Source: Agrocybe praecox (lineage: Eukaryota; Basidiomycota; Agaricomycetes; Agaricales; Agrocybaceae). Taken from it: DNA of 64,000 bases. The notes below the pieces were generated by a model. That model was not told the origin of the DNA, ran no database searches, and saw nothing but the letters and a program-made list of their open reading frames with translations. The stretch lies in assembly GCA_964017145.1 (NCBI GenBank), contig OZ024841.1:2170001-2234000 (forward strand), given 5' to 3'. How positions within the stretch are numbered: position 1 is the first letter of the stretch; the number at the start of each line of letters is the position of its first letter. Below, piece after piece: positions 1 to 12,500 of this stretch. Both the position numbers and the translations under genes were made by a program.

Positions 1-1228
1 TATCTACCTCGAGGTTCCTCGCACAACTTCTGTGAATCGTGAAAGAAGGGTATCAACCACCAAACTAGGTACTGCCGCTAGGCGTTCATATAGCTTTTCT
101 TTGTCGATCGATTTCTGGAAGGCGGCTTGTCGGAAAGCTAGCATAGCAGATATATACAAAAGGATTTTTCTACAAAAAAGGTGAGTAATAGGCCGGATAA
201 ATAAGTTCGAGAAACGCACAAATTCTTCTTTTTGTTCTTTCCTGCTCCTTCCGTCAAAGCCTCGAGATGAGCGTTGATCCATGTAGACTTGCGATAAGGT
301 AACAAGGCTATCCGTTCATTCGCGGATTGGGCAGCTTCGAAAGGACTGATAGATAAAGCCTTCCATTCTGCTTCCGAAATAATATCATGCAAAGGATATA
401 TCTCAGCTGGGTCAGTGGCAGTGGAGGAGAAGGGTGGTATGAGTCTATTCTTATCAGCCGCTTCCTTGCGCTCTTCTGCAGAAAAAGATTAGCGAATGGA
501 TTTCCAAATAAAATCCAATTGAACGCACCTTCGGTCATCAAATTGCCTGATCCTTTTTCAATGCTATCCATGACATAACTCATAACTCCTTCCATAGCAC
601 CAACATCAATTTTGTTGCGCTCTTGTGCCCTAATATTGGCCTTCTGCTTCTTAGTTCCGAAGGTTTCTCCAAGAGCGGTCTTAGCTTCCAGGTATTGAAG
701 TTTCGAAGGAGCTGCTGAAGAAGGTATCGATTTCAGGGCTTTGACAGTGTGCTTTAAGATATGAGGAGACTGAGAAGTGGGAAGGATTGATATTTTTCCA
801 GTTTGCTTATTGCGTACGGCAAGCAGGTACCTGAGCAAGATGCAAGTAGTTGAGTACCCGCCTAAAAGATCCAGCAATATTGCCTGCTTACCGACAACCA
901 GATTCAGCGGCTTTCTTATTCTCATCTTCGTTTGAAACGAACTCGACGCTGGGTGTCTCGCCTACTACCAACAAATCTTCCTCGTTATCGTCGTTCGATG
1001 TTCGTCTGACTTTTTTCCGAGTGTAGCATTGAAATGAAGTAGATTCAGGGGCCTGAAGGGCGGGATAGCTGACTATTTGGCATTTGAGCAAGTTGTTTTA
1101 TTTGGATGCCTGGAGCACATACTGAGGAGAGGTCCCACTTTTTTCGTTGTAGGCTCGGCAAGTTCAAACTGGACCTCCGGACTTGTCTCGCGTTTTCTCT
1201 TCTTTGAGGCTGCTTTTGCGGTGGACAT
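1..1228 (-). CDS. RPA49: RNA polymerase I subunit A49 (Rpa49), 3' end cut by the window edge
   Basis: Subunit of RNA polymerase I that, with A34.5, forms the TFIIF-like heterodimer used in rRNA gene initiation and elongation. Translation from the ATG at 1226-1228 begins MSTAKAASKKRKRETSPEVQ. After short introns it gives the typical A49 stretches YPALQAPESTSFQCYTR, RYLLAVRNKQTGKISILPTS and GETFGTKKQKANIRAQERNK, then VDVGAMEGVMSYVMDSIEKG-like sequence. These match the N-terminal dimerisation part and linker of the family. The tandem winged-helix C terminus is only begun before the window ends. At least four introns are needed to join the reading frames at about 1078-1115, 870-910, 485-530 and 165-240. 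It is divergent from SET2 with a 358 bp gap. Family call is firm; exon borders are approximate. Confidence 0.9.
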
Positions 1229-1586
1229 GCTTTTGCAGACTACACAGCTAGATTTTTGTGAAGTTTTATAGAGTTGAAGATGCTAGAGTTGTTGATCCAT
1301 AGAACGGAGATGGAAGCGGGAGGCAACAAGTTCGGCCAATTTTCATACATACATAGCCTCCGTTATTTGTAACTCTGTTCCACTACATGCGCAAAGGATA
1401 TTGCTGCCAGGCACTATCCTCTACGCCTTCCTCGTTCTCTGTATAGCGGTACACTGACACATACTCCAGGATCCTGCAGGTAGCATCTTTTATAATTGAA
1501 AGATCCCAGCTTTTCAGCCCTCATATATTTCGCGGTCCCGCCCCGGCAGACGGCTAATTATCAATTTCAGTCTTCGCTGAATATTC
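1229..1586. promoter_or_regulatory. Shared divergent 5' region of RPA49 and SET2
   Basis: This 358 bp gap separates two genes transcribed away from each other, so it must hold both promoters. I see no clear TATA box or repeated site, and no open frame with conserved content. Confidence 0.5.
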
Positions 1587-4500
1587 ATGGCAATAGCTGA
1601 GGTATATTCAAAGCTGGAACCCGAACAAAGCCAGAGTCCAACGCTAGAGGCGGACTTGAGCGGTGCGAACGGACATGATCTGTCGGCAGCACCCCAAGCC
1701 AAATTTGAATCCTTGACTTCAACATCATTGTCCTCTTTCTTGACCTCCAAGGCAGAAGCAATGGACATAACAGTCAAGTGTGAGAACGATGCCAAGCATG
1801 AAGAGACCTCACCTTCACAGTCACCCACCATCGTGGCCGACCCTACGCCTCAAAATTTCAAGATGTCCCGCTCACCAAGCCCTCCAGCTTCAGCGGTCGA
1901 AGGCACCACGTCCAAATTGTCTACTCCACCTCTTCTCGCAAGCACGAAAGGCTCGAAGAAGGCACCCCCAGCTCCTATTCAGCTCATTGCTGACCTACCT
2001 ATTGCCCGAGATGAAGCTGTGAAAACTTTTCGTGAAATCTCTGACAATAATTACCAGTACAAGACTCTCGGACGTTCCAGAGAGATTTCGGAGAGTATGA
2101 CGTGTGATTGCACTTATGAACATGGTTCGTCGTCTTTTTACATATCCGTTGAAGCCTATGCGTAGCTACAGTACTGTACTTTGACCGGTGTTGAGCCCCC
2201 TAGCCTGTGTTGTTTGTATAGCGGTGTCTTACGTGTCCCACAGGTGTCGACAGTGAAGACGACGCTTGCGGCCCATACTCCGACTGCATCAACAGACTCA
2301 CTCAAGTAGAGTGCCTTGAGGACGACTGTCGATGTAGGTCTCATTGTCAAAATCAAAGGTAGCGCCTTGATTTTCTCCCGACTGCATGTAATCACACTGA
2401 CAATGTTACCTATCGATACAGATTTCAGAAAAGGCAATACGCTCACATTGAGATCGTTCTGACTGAGAAGAAGGGGTATGGTTTGAGAGCGGAGAGTCGT
2501 ATTGCAAAGTAAGTGCCGTTTTGTTCAGCACCGCTTATGAATTCTCTACGGCGTGCTTTGGAGGTCTGATTTTGATCCACTTTCAAGGGATGCGTTTATT
2601 TATGAATACGTTGGTGACGTCGTGAACCCTGTATCCTTCAAGAAACGTATGCGCGAGTACGCTGAAGAGGGTATTCAACATTTTTATTTCATGATGTTGC
2701 AAAAGGACGAAGTAAGCAATTCTATTAGGCACAACGCTCACATGGTCATCTTATCTCTTATGATCGCCTAGTTCATCGATGCTACAAAGAGTGGTGGAAT
2801 TGGACGTTTTGCAAATCACAGCTGCAATCCTAATTGCTACGTAGCCAAATGGACTATTGGGGATCATGTGCGGATGGGGATCTTTGCGAAAAGGGATATA
2901 CAAGCCTTTGAGGAGCTCACATTCAACTACAACGTCGATCGCTATGGGTGAGTCGTCCTATATTATGGATCCTCAATTATTTCTGTATAGCTAATATTCT
3001 CTTAAAGCCATCAAGCACAAGAATGTTTCTGCGGAGAACCCATGTGTGTTGGATATATCGGTGGAAAGACTCAGACGGACATTGCAACCATGGACGACCT
3101 TTATCTGGATGCACTTGGAATTACGGATGAAGAGGATTTAATGGAACTGAAGGGTACAAAGAAGAAGAAGGGAAAAAAGATCGATGATCCCGACTTCATG
3201 GTCAGTTTAATGTTTCAGTCATCCTATACGATGACATTTACGCGGACTGTCGCTCGCACAGCCAAATTTGAAACCGGTGACAGAAAAGGAAGTACCCAAA
3301 GTGGTTCAGGCGATCCGACAAACAACGAGTCGCAAAGTGCTTTCTAAATTGCTTACGAGGATCAAGGTATGCATATACATGACTACTCTCGACGAATTTC
3401 TTGATATATTCGAATCGTTAGATGACGGAGGATCAAGCAGCGCTTCGACAAATAATGCGATTACGTGGATACAGTCTCATGACGAATGTGCTAGACGACT
3501 ACGCAGCTGATACGGAAATGATTACCTTGGTTTGTATCGTCATTTTTTGGGGATGAAGGAGTTGATATTCACGCTCATGGCAGGCACTGGGATGTATGAC
3601 AACGTGGCCATTGCTTAACCGCAATAAAGTACAAGATTCCAAGGTCCATGTTTCTGTTGAAGCCTGTCTTTCTTTGGAGAATGATACCATCAAATCATTG
3701 GCCAAGGCCGTGAGTATCAGTCATGATTGCCAGTTTCAAACATGCTTACACGATTTTATAGTTGGTGGATCACTGGGAAACCCTTCCTGTGTATAATCGA
3801 ATACCGAAAAGGGTAATCCATGTACGTTTTTTTTGTAAACACTTTGCACTCTGCAAATCATTAATTCGTTTGTATTTCTTAGGCGGATGAGATTATTGCA
3901 CTGAATAGGACTGATTATATTATTGTCCCTACACCCGTGCCTGTCCCACAACGTGCAGTTTGGTGCCCTCCAGAAGAGATGCCACGAAAGCGACATCGTC
4001 AACAGGAGCCTGAGTCTTACCAGCGTAAACCTCGAGCACCATCACCGTCGATTATAGCGTTTCAGAAAGCCAAGGAGAGGGACATGGAAGTCAACGCAAA
4101 AATGTTAGAGTTACTCAAAGTCGACATGGAAATGAAGGCAAAAGCCAAAATAGCGGAGAAGGATTCGATCAAAGCCATCATTACCTCTGCCGCTGAAGCT
4201 GCTGCTGCAAAAGAAGCTGCCGCGGTGGCAGCTGCAGCAGAGGCAAAAGCACAAGCCACAGCCGCAGCCGAAAAGGCCGCACGTAGGAAAGAACGAGGAC
4301 AAAAAAAGAGTTTGTCATCGGAGGACAAAGAGGCAAACAAGGAGAAGAAACTAATGAAATTGGTTGGAGCAATTGTGGTCAAGTGCATGTCCAAACATTC
4401 GAAGTCCTTCGATAAGGACACTTTCAAAAGTTATGCAAAAGAGGTACAGAAACACATTTGACATAGATGACCACAGTCTGACTTTTTTGGTTTTTAGTTG

Positions 4501-4962
4501 ACTCAGAAGATTGCTGAAAGCGAAAAGAAGTCCAACAGTTATAAAGAGAGTCGACTGGATTCTCTACCCGAGAAGAAAGAGGAGAAAATCAAGAAGTTTG
4601 CCAAACAATCTATCGCTCAAACCATTCATAGAATGAAGAAAGCGGGGAAACTGGCCAGCTCTTCTTCAACGTCGACTACACATGATACACCATCCACATC
4701 CATGCCTACTCCAAATTCCCATGATGGAGAGCTAAATGTCCAGTCAAATTTCATTTCAGCCGATGACGATATAGAAATGGAGGTTGATTATGGGAGTGAT
4801 GACGATTACGACGAAATGGGCGAGAAGGACAACGGGGAATTTACTCGAATGCCTCCTCCAGAACTGTCAAGTTGGCAAGACACGACCATGGATGTTGAAG
4901 ATGCCTATTCGGCGTCTTTAGGACCCGCAGATCCACGTCGACGACCTCCAATTAACAGCTAG
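1587..4962 (+). CDS. SET2: Set2-type histone H3 lysine-36 methyltransferase
   Basis: Methylates H3K36 during RNA polymerase II elongation. Order of parts: a disordered N terminus from the ATG at 1587; an AWS domain ([11 protein letters not shown], then a Cys cluster ending [13 protein letters not shown]); a SET domain with [39 protein letters not shown] and [12 protein letters not shown]; and a post-[18 protein letters not shown]. Then come a Trp/Leu-rich middle region, an Ala/Lys-rich coiled coil at about 4080-4300 and an SRI domain ([19 protein letters not shown], joined over a short intron to [20 protein letters not shown]) that in this family binds the phosphorylated Pol II tail. At least eight introns are implied. 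I could not find the WW domain of yeast Set2. The C-terminal tail after SRI is acidic and low in complexity. Confidence 0.93.
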
Positions 4963-5297
4963 GATCGATCTGGCACGATCTTTGTTCTTTTTGGTTGATC
5001 GACATGTATATTTTATTTCGCTTTCCTCACTAATTTAATTCGCTCAATGGACTACGTGCTCTACTGTTTTCGTGCTATTACTATTCATATAACAATACCC
5101 CGTGTTAGTCCTTACAACTGTGTGGCTGTATCAGTGAGTCCGAACAGGACGAGAAATATCAATAATGATATAATAAACAAATAATGGAGAATATGTATAT
5201 CAGAATGTGGTATAGATATGAATGATTCGACTGAGTGTCGGCTGTTTATACAGAGAACATAAAATACAAGTAGATCGTTAAATGGGGCTTAAGGAAA
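4963..5297. other. Convergent 3' intergenic region, AT-rich
   Basis: Space between the 3' ends of SET2 and the minus-strand gene that follows. It is AT-rich, consistent with two 3' UTRs and polyadenylation signals. No gene or repeat was seen. Confidence 0.4.
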
Positions 5298-7437
5298 TCA
5301 CGATAAAAAGTCAATAGGGTCGGGTTCGCTGTCTAAGATATCGGCTTGAGACTCTTTTAGCCTTCGCAGGACGCTCTTGGGAGGACCTCTCCTCGTAACC
5401 TGTAGATGTGTCTCATTAAAGAGAAAATTGTACTCAGACACTTTACACGACATACTTTGTGTTGAGCAGATACTGGCGCAGTTTTCTCTTGACGTTTCCT
5501 AATCATGCAATGAGTAAATTACTGACAGACGTAAGAATAGAACGACGTACACAGTCTTCGAAGGTTTAGTTGCAGAATGCTGGGCTTCTGTGACGGTCAT
5601 CTTTTTGGTTCTAGGTTTAGGTGCTTCCTTGGTGGTGCCGGATTTCTGATTCTCCTTCTCTTTGGGTTGTCCCACGTCCTTGCGCCGATCTGTCTTTTTC
5701 CGCTTCGTCATTCTTTCTGTATGGTCATCCGATAAAACCTCTTCATCGATCTCAGGCGAACGAGGTCGCTTTTTAGAACGTTTAGCGCCTTGCGATTCCA
5801 CACGGGCACCTTCAAAAGGTTCTGTTTCTGGAGTAGTCTTTGAGTTTCGATGGTTCTTCCCGGTAGTAGTTTTCTTATGAATCTTGGAGGGAGGCTTCGG
5901 TAAACCCTCATCCAATTCCGCCTCTTTCGCGGAACGCTTTTTGGTTGTAGACTTCGGGACCTTTTTTGCAGGAAGCCCTTCGTCTTCCAGGTCTACCTGT
6001 TTCCCGGAGCGCTTATTTGATTGGTTCCTAGTGGGTTTCACAGGGGCTTCAGGTGGTTGTGACTCCATTTCTGGGGGAGGAAGATGTGATTTACCCTTGG
6101 CAGACGTCTTTTTGCTAGGTTTATGCTGAGCGTCCAATTTAGAAGCTGAAGGTTGTGTATCAGGAATAGTCGATTTTTTCACTAGAGAGCTACTCTTGCT
6201 TGTAGTCGTAGCACCATCATAATGAATTTTTCGTCTGCCATCGTAGTCTGAAATGTTTTCTTCATCTTCCTCTGGGATATCCGGTAATCGCGCATCAATT
6301 TTCGACGTTAGGTTTGTGGAAGGGCTGGGTTTGGTTGTTTTTGTGGTAGATATTGTCTTGGCAGAAATTGACTGTTTCGCCTTTCCTTTAGATTTGGCTG
6401 TCTTGCGCGTCTTTGGAACGTATTCATCTTCCGACCCTCCGGAAGAATACAAAAGTGACTTTCTTTTTTTGAGGGGAGGTTTCGCAGAGAGAATTTCAGC
6501 AGGTTGCTTGACGTTCACAGCTCTTGTTGTTTGAGGGAGCTTCGAGGAAGATGCAACTAGGTTGTTCGAGGTGTTCGGTTTCCGCACCGTTGAACCCGTA
6601 TTGTTATCTTAAGATAGAGGTCGCTGTAAGAAAAGATGGCCAAGAAACGATAGGTTACCAGTGACCCACCCAAAGGCACAACAGAGGTTTTCCCTGCGGG
6701 CTTCGACTTGATCACCGCATTGTCGATCTTAGAGGTAGACTTTGTAGTTCCCTCGGTCTCGGCGAGCTTTGATTTTTTGGCTTCGACTTTTGGCTTCGAT
6801 TTTAGCTTCGCCTTGCTTGAGGATTTAGAGTGTTCAGTGGAACCTGTGTTCCGTTGTAAGAGCTGGCGCCTTCGGGATGGAAAGTATCAATGCGTACCAT
6901 TCTTATCATCTGCAGTAGCCTTAGATTTTCCCTTATTGACAATTTTCGCGCTGAGCACTTATTTTCGGAATCACGTCAGGCAATCGATGCATGTAACGAT
7001 GCCAGAAAAGCTCACTAGCTGGTGTCCCTCCATCCTCCTTTCTTCCACCTGCAGACTTCCGACTCTGCTTCGCAGGAGCCTTACTAGAAGGTATCTGAAT
7101 GTCTGTTAGATTTGATGGTTGCGCGGAGTTCTTTCCCAGTGATTTCCGTTTAAGAGGTGATGCAGATGTACTTCGGCGACTCTTTTTCAGTGGAGGAGCT
7201 TTTCCTAGTAGAATATCCGCGAGTGTATTCCTGCTGCTAGGAACAAAGATCCTTAAAAACATGAAATATTAGCTATATTAAAGGTTTGGTATCAGCTTCT
7301 GCTTTTATGACGCTGACTCACCCTCCTCTGTCTCGAAACCGAGATTGCTGTCGCTGCAACCTCTGGGCTCGACTTTCCTCGACATTTATCGGGGTCGCTA
7401 AGATGGTGGCAGGTTTGGGAGGCTCCCTAGTAGTCAT
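5298..7437 (-). CDS. Unrecognised basic, mostly disordered protein with conserved-looking ends
   Basis: I do not recognise this protein. The model starts at the ATG at 7435-7437 (MTTREPPKPATILATPINVE), passes a short intron, and continues with a compact motif, ESRAQRLQRQQSRFRDRGG followed by IFVPSSRNTLADILLG. A second ordered-looking patch is PASELFWHRYMHRLPDVIPK. The middle, about 5560-6590, is a long Lys/Ser/Pro-rich tract with many KKRK-like clusters, which suggests nuclear location. The last exons give TRRGPPKSVLRRLKESQADI and end DSEPDPIDFLS at the TGA at 5298-5300. At least four introns are needed. The mix of short ordered ends and a basic disordered middle fits a chromatin or kinetochore scaffold, but that is only a guess. 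Confidence 0.7.
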
Positions 7438-7661
7438 GATATGGTAGGTAAGTAAACCTTCCGTATGCACGAAAGATGCCACTGGTGTTACTGGACTGAA
7501 TTTGCGGACGAAATAACCGTCTGAATAGCCGATGCAGGCAAACAAAGTCACATGATCGTGTCGAGTCTATATTTAGATCGGTATATTTGTCCTAGACAAA
7601 TAAATCCACTTGGCTATATTTGGAACGCGCGTCCCCTCCTTGACCACCTTCCAATATCATC
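7438..7661. promoter_or_regulatory. Shared divergent 5' region
   Basis: Only 224 bp separate the start codons of the unrecognised basic protein (minus) and the DUF1365 protein (plus), so both promoters lie here. No specific site was recognised. Confidence 0.45.
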
Positions 7662-9329
7662 ATGTCGGTCACCGACATTTCTATAACATTAATTTGTGTT
7701 TCTCTTTCTGTTGTCTTATACAATATTTCTGGCTTCTCTGCTGGCAGAATGCCTTCCTCTGCCTATTTACTTCACAATCAGGTCACCCATGCCCGACTTT
7801 TACCTGCGGATGCCGGACATGCTTTTACATATCCTACATTAGCTTTGCTTGTATCCGTAGATGCTCTGGAACACCGCAAACTGGATCTTGGAGGAGGCTG
7901 GATTTTTGGGTATGGTGGATTATGGGGTAGGATCGCAGGGCTTCGCCCTGAACCGTATCTAACCAAACAACCTGGGTCCGTCAGAACCAAGCTCGAAAAT
8001 GTCCTTAGGAGTCGTGGATACTCCCAGATGATGCAAGACTGCTGGATGATGACTATGCCCAGTTTTTTGGGCTTCGAAGGAATTAATCCCCTCACGGTGT
8101 ATTTCTGCTATGATATGCACGGATGTCTCTGGCTCACAGTCTTGGAGGTAGAGGGCAGTTGTAAACCACTAGTTACTGTGCTAATCCTGGACTTGGACTT
8201 AGGTGCACAATACATTTGGAGAAAGCCATATTTATGTTCTCGAAGTGGGTCAGAACGAAGACAGGATCCCGTCACAAGGGTGGGTTACATCTCATGCATT
8301 TCTATGTCTTCAGAATGTTATTTCATTAGCGATAATAGATACGATCATCAATGGACGTTTCCTCGCGAATTTCACGTTTCGCCTTTCAATGATCGTTCGG
8401 GTTTTTATAGGATTTCCATCAAGCGTCCATCGCATGGACCCACCCAGTCCGCAGAAGGATGCGCGCCGCCTAGACCATCTGTTCGTGTCCATCTGTACAC
8501 CGCTTCTGAAGACGATGCGACGGTTATAGGTCAACTGAAACTAACGGCGCTTCTTCGACCAGTGTCCAGCACTCCCCTCACTTCTTCCACTCTACTTTGG
8601 GCCATTTTAAGAGCGCCCTTTGCCCTTCTTCTAACCATGCCACGTATCCTTTATGTCGCATGGATCCTTCATTATAAAAAACGTCTGGACGTTTACCTTC
8701 GTCCAGAACCACTTCCTACTTCGGCTGCGAAGAAGACGCCTGGAGGGGTCAAATGGTTGGAAGAAGGCTCGCTGGATCGTCTGGCTCGACATCGCGTTGA
8801 AGATTTTCTTCGCCAGAAGGCGCTCGAAACGGGCATTAGGATCACATTAGTCGCTGCCGATCCAACCATGCCTCATTCGATCTTCGCCCAAGATCGGCTC
8901 CCGCCAACTGCTGAATTGGACATATCTTACCTCTCACCTAGAATGTTTACGATCCTTTTTCTCTGCCCTTCGGCGGAGCACGCATTGCTGTTAGGAAGCG
9001 ACACCGAACACGTTTTTAAAGTTTCGTCCAAGGACATATTTCTCCGTGTCTTTTCTCGAACAGAACAAAAAGAGGCCCAGGGATGGCTGCAACGGTTACG
9101 TAGTCATGACATTCCTGGGCAGATCACCCTTCCTGTGCCTCACTCTCATTTCTTGGACAATGACACTGTAGTAGATTTTGTTTCGAATGGTGTCATGATA
9201 TTGACCCATTACGTTCTGGATCTGTTAGAGAAATCGATATTCACTATCGCTCGAGCGCGCGTTGTAGATGGCCAAGAACCATGGAACCAGTGGAATAGAG
9301 CATCTACAGTGTATTTACAGCGAGGATAA
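7662..9329 (+). CDS. DUF1365-family protein, probably membrane associated
   Basis: Function unknown; in bacteria DUF1365 genes often sit beside cyclopropane fatty acid synthase or flavin amine oxidase genes. Family signatures seen: HARLLPADAGHAFTYPTLAL near residue 45, GFEGINPLTVYFCYD, VHNTFGESHIYVLEVGQ and FPREFHVSPFNDRSGFYRIS. An N-terminal hydrophobic segment (about residues 8-24) and a later one (LLWAILRAPFALLLTMP) suggest membrane contact. My model has three exons, 7662-8147, 8203-8279 and 8339-9329, giving 517 residues. Introns are 55 and 59 nt; the first has a CTAAT branch-like site. Because 55+59 is a multiple of three and neither intron has an in-frame stop, the unspliced DNA reads as one 555-codon frame, in which the VHNTFGE motif is lost. 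That motif supports splicing. Confidence 0.85.
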   Translation: MSVTDISITLICVSLSVVLYNISGFSAGRMPSSAYLLHNQVTHARLLPADAGHAFTYPTLALLVSVDALEHRKLDLGGGWIFGYGGLWGRIAGLRPEPYLTKQPGSVRTKLENVLRSRGYSQMMQDCWMMTMPSFLGFEGINPLTVYFCYDMHGCLWLTVLEVEGSCKPLVTVLILDLDLGAQYIWRKPYLCSRSGSERRQDPVTRVGYISCISMSSECYFISDNRYDHQWTFPREFHVSPFNDRSGFYRISIKRPSHGPTQSAEGCAPPRPSVRVHLYTASEDDATVIGQLKLTALLRPVSSTPLTSSTLLWAILRAPFALLLTMPRILYVAWILHYKKRLDVYLRPEPLPTSAAKKTPGGVKWLEEGSLDRLARHRVEDFLRQKALETGIRITLVAADPTMPHSIFAQDRLPPTAELDISYLSPRMFTILFLCPSAEHALLLGSDTEHVFKVSSKDIFLRVFSRTEQKEAQGWLQRLRSHDIPGQITLPVPHSHFLDNDTVVDFVSNGVMILTHYVLDLLEKSIFTIARARVVDGQEPWNQWNRASTVYLQRG

Positions 9330-9507
9330 TTACTGTAATTGTATGAAGATTTTATTTTTTGCTACTAAGTCACGTTGTCTCATTTACATCATCTATTAAG
9401 ACCGTGGGCGCTTCATGATTGCCGTATCATACTCGCCCCGGTTTCTCCACAACACCCACCTCCTTCCAGTCCGCCCTAACGAGGCTGGAATGTAGGCGAC
9501 TTCTCAG

Positions 9508-12500
9508 ATGAGCCACAATCAACACTTTTATCATCCACCCTCCCCGTTCTTTCTGTATCCACCAAGTCCGTACGCATACTACGGCGCTCAATTTGGCCCT
9601 TATCCGTCTCCGACAGCTGCGAGTCCGAATGGACTACCATCTCCCCATCCTTATCCTCATCCTCCGCCTGGGTTTATACCCCAAGGACCGCCTGTAGACC
9701 CATATCCAACTCCGGATGTCAATGGTTGGCACGACTTGGATGAGCCCTCTCAGCATATGTCTCCAAATTCTCCCCAAACACCCCAGCACCCTCCTGGGCT
9801 GACGATTCCTTCTCATATACCCCCTCTATCTGCAAACGAGCCCCAGGAATCAGACCATCCCCAAATCCACGAATTTTGGAGGGGTAGACTGGCACCCCTG
9901 CCCGGATATCGTTCTCGACCTATACTGCTTCCAAGGAAAGAAACCGCCCAAGTTGAAAAACCTCAAGAAAAAACTCAGGTGAGTTCCCGATGCAAATTAT
10001 TTGAATTTTATGCTGAATTATCATTTTTAGAAAATGAAAACCAAGAAAGCGGAAGACTTTCGATTTGACACTTATGTCAATTATCCACCTTTGTATGAAT
10101 CTGTCCAGAGTACTGATGTATATCACGCAGGCAGAATGTTTTGTTCCCCAGTATCTTGCCAATATTCAGAAACAAATCCATCCCTTGAAGCCCCTTCCAG
10201 CTGTTCCTCCTTTCCCGACTGTAAAATATCTCGAATCATTTCTGATACCGCGAATGATTGAAGGATCAATGAAATACAATGAGCTCTCATTACTCCAAGC
10301 CCCTCCTTTACCGAAACAGGAAAAGATACCTCCCTTAGCTATTGATACTTACCATGCCCACTGGACAGAGATCCTTCGTTGGGAGCTGGATGCCATTGTC
10401 AGCGCGAAAGAAGAAATTGTTGTCTGGAGGATCACCGCGAAAGTCGTCTCGTGGAAAGACGCAGAGTTTGTGTTTTCTGTCCCTGGAGTTCGCGAGAATC
10501 ACCCTTACCTTGAAATTGGGGACCTTGTGCATTTGCGTGAAGTTTCTGACGCTGAGAAACGGGGAACTAATAGAGCCATCGAAGGACGGGTTGCGGCTCT
10601 CAGGAAAAGAGAGGGTCTCGTCCGTGAGCACTTTTATGGCTTAGTTTAACACCAAGCTGATTGGACATCTCTGCATAGATATAACCAGTCCACCTCTGAA
10701 AGAGCATATCCAGACTTATGTACCACTTACGTTGCAGACAACAAAAACGGAAAACGGATTTATTGTTTTGGACGCCGGAGAACCCATCCCTTTTGTGTTC
10801 AATGTCTCGTTTATGACTAATGCTCGCCCTTTGTGCTCGATGGACAGGGCAGTGTCCTCGATATCCGGTATAATGAATAGCAGTACTCCTGGCATCAATC
10901 TTAGCCGACAGTGGCTCTTCCCCGAACTCAAGCACTATACAGACGCACCAGCGGCAGTGCTGCGTAATGGCGAGATTCGAGACGAAGAATGGGCAGATCC
11001 TGGTCTAAACACGGAACAAAAGGTGCGGTTGCTGTAGTGTGCGTCCTGACGCATCGTTCAGATTCTATCCACAGCTAGCTGTTTCCACTGTTGCTTTGCA
11101 TCAATCTCCCATTCCTCATCTCATCAGTGGACCACCGGGTACAGGGAAAACAAGGTTTCATCTTCTCTTATTGAAGTTTATTGTTTATTTATAAAGTGCT
11201 CAAACGTTAATTGGCAGAACGGTCGTTGAGACAGTTCTTCAGATATTCAGGATCCAACCTGAAGCATGTATTCTTCTCTGTGCACCCTCCAATCCGGCTA
11301 CAGATACTTTGGCACTGCGTCTCCAAAAACACCTCTTACAGCATGAAATGCTTCGATTGAATGATCCCAATAGAACGTTTGCTGAAGTTCCCGATATCAT
11401 CAAACCGTATTGCTGTCAGTACACTCTGTCTCAGTCAAACTTAAAACCTTTATAGCTCAATGCATAACGACAGATGTTGAGAACGATAAATTCTCTATAC
11501 CACCTTGGAAGAAGCTTATGCAGTATAGGGTGGTTGTGTGCTCATGTCTTGATGCTAACATCTTGATTAGAGCACAGTGCACCAATGCGAAATTAATGAC
11601 CTTGGAAGACGAAATTACTTCTTCGATTCATCCTAATCGTAGGCATAAACACGTAGTTCAACCACATTGGACACATCTTTTGATTGATGAGGTTAGCTAT
11701 ATCATTATTTCTAAATGGCACTGACTTTATGTGGTTAGGCTGCTCAAGGCTCTGAGCCGGAACTCCTTATACCGATCTCGGCCGTGCTTCCTGAGGTCTA
11801 CGATACAGGAGCTGCTGGCAGGACCTTTATGCCCCAGCTTGCTCTATGTGGGGATATAAACCAGCGTATGAACTCTCGATTGCTGATTTGCAAATTCAAA
11901 TGTTTTGTTTTAACCCTTGGATGCAGTTGGGCCGCATGTCGCTTCTGATCAAGCCAGAACGGCGGAATTCGAAGTTTCGTTGCTTGAGCGCCTGTTCGAA
12001 CGGCCCTTATATGCTCAGGGTTCGTCAAGCGCACTGGTACCAAATGGACCAGGCAGACGCACGCTCCCATATACCACACTTGTCAAGGTAAACCAAGGCC
12101 TAATACGTTGATTGAATTCACCTTTGATAAATGCTCTACAATGTCCAGAATTACCGGAGCCATCCCGTAATTCTCATGCCACCCTCAGCCATCTTCTACA
12201 ATGATACCCTGCAACCATGTGCAGTCAACGGAAAGATATCTTGGACGGGTCTATCAAACCCCAACTTCCCCCTTAAATTTATAGGTACAAAATGTGAGGA
12301 GAAGAGTACAGATGAACGCGCGTCCTGGTTCAATGCGGGACAAATAACTATTGTTGTGAACGCTATAAAGTCGCTACTTGATAACCCACGCGCGAGTGAT
12401 CCACCGCTGCGTCCGGAACACATTGGTGTCATGGCCCCGTGGAGAAAGCAGGTCTGGACGTTGCGAAAACGGTTGAGGAATGAGGGGCTAAGTGCTGTTG

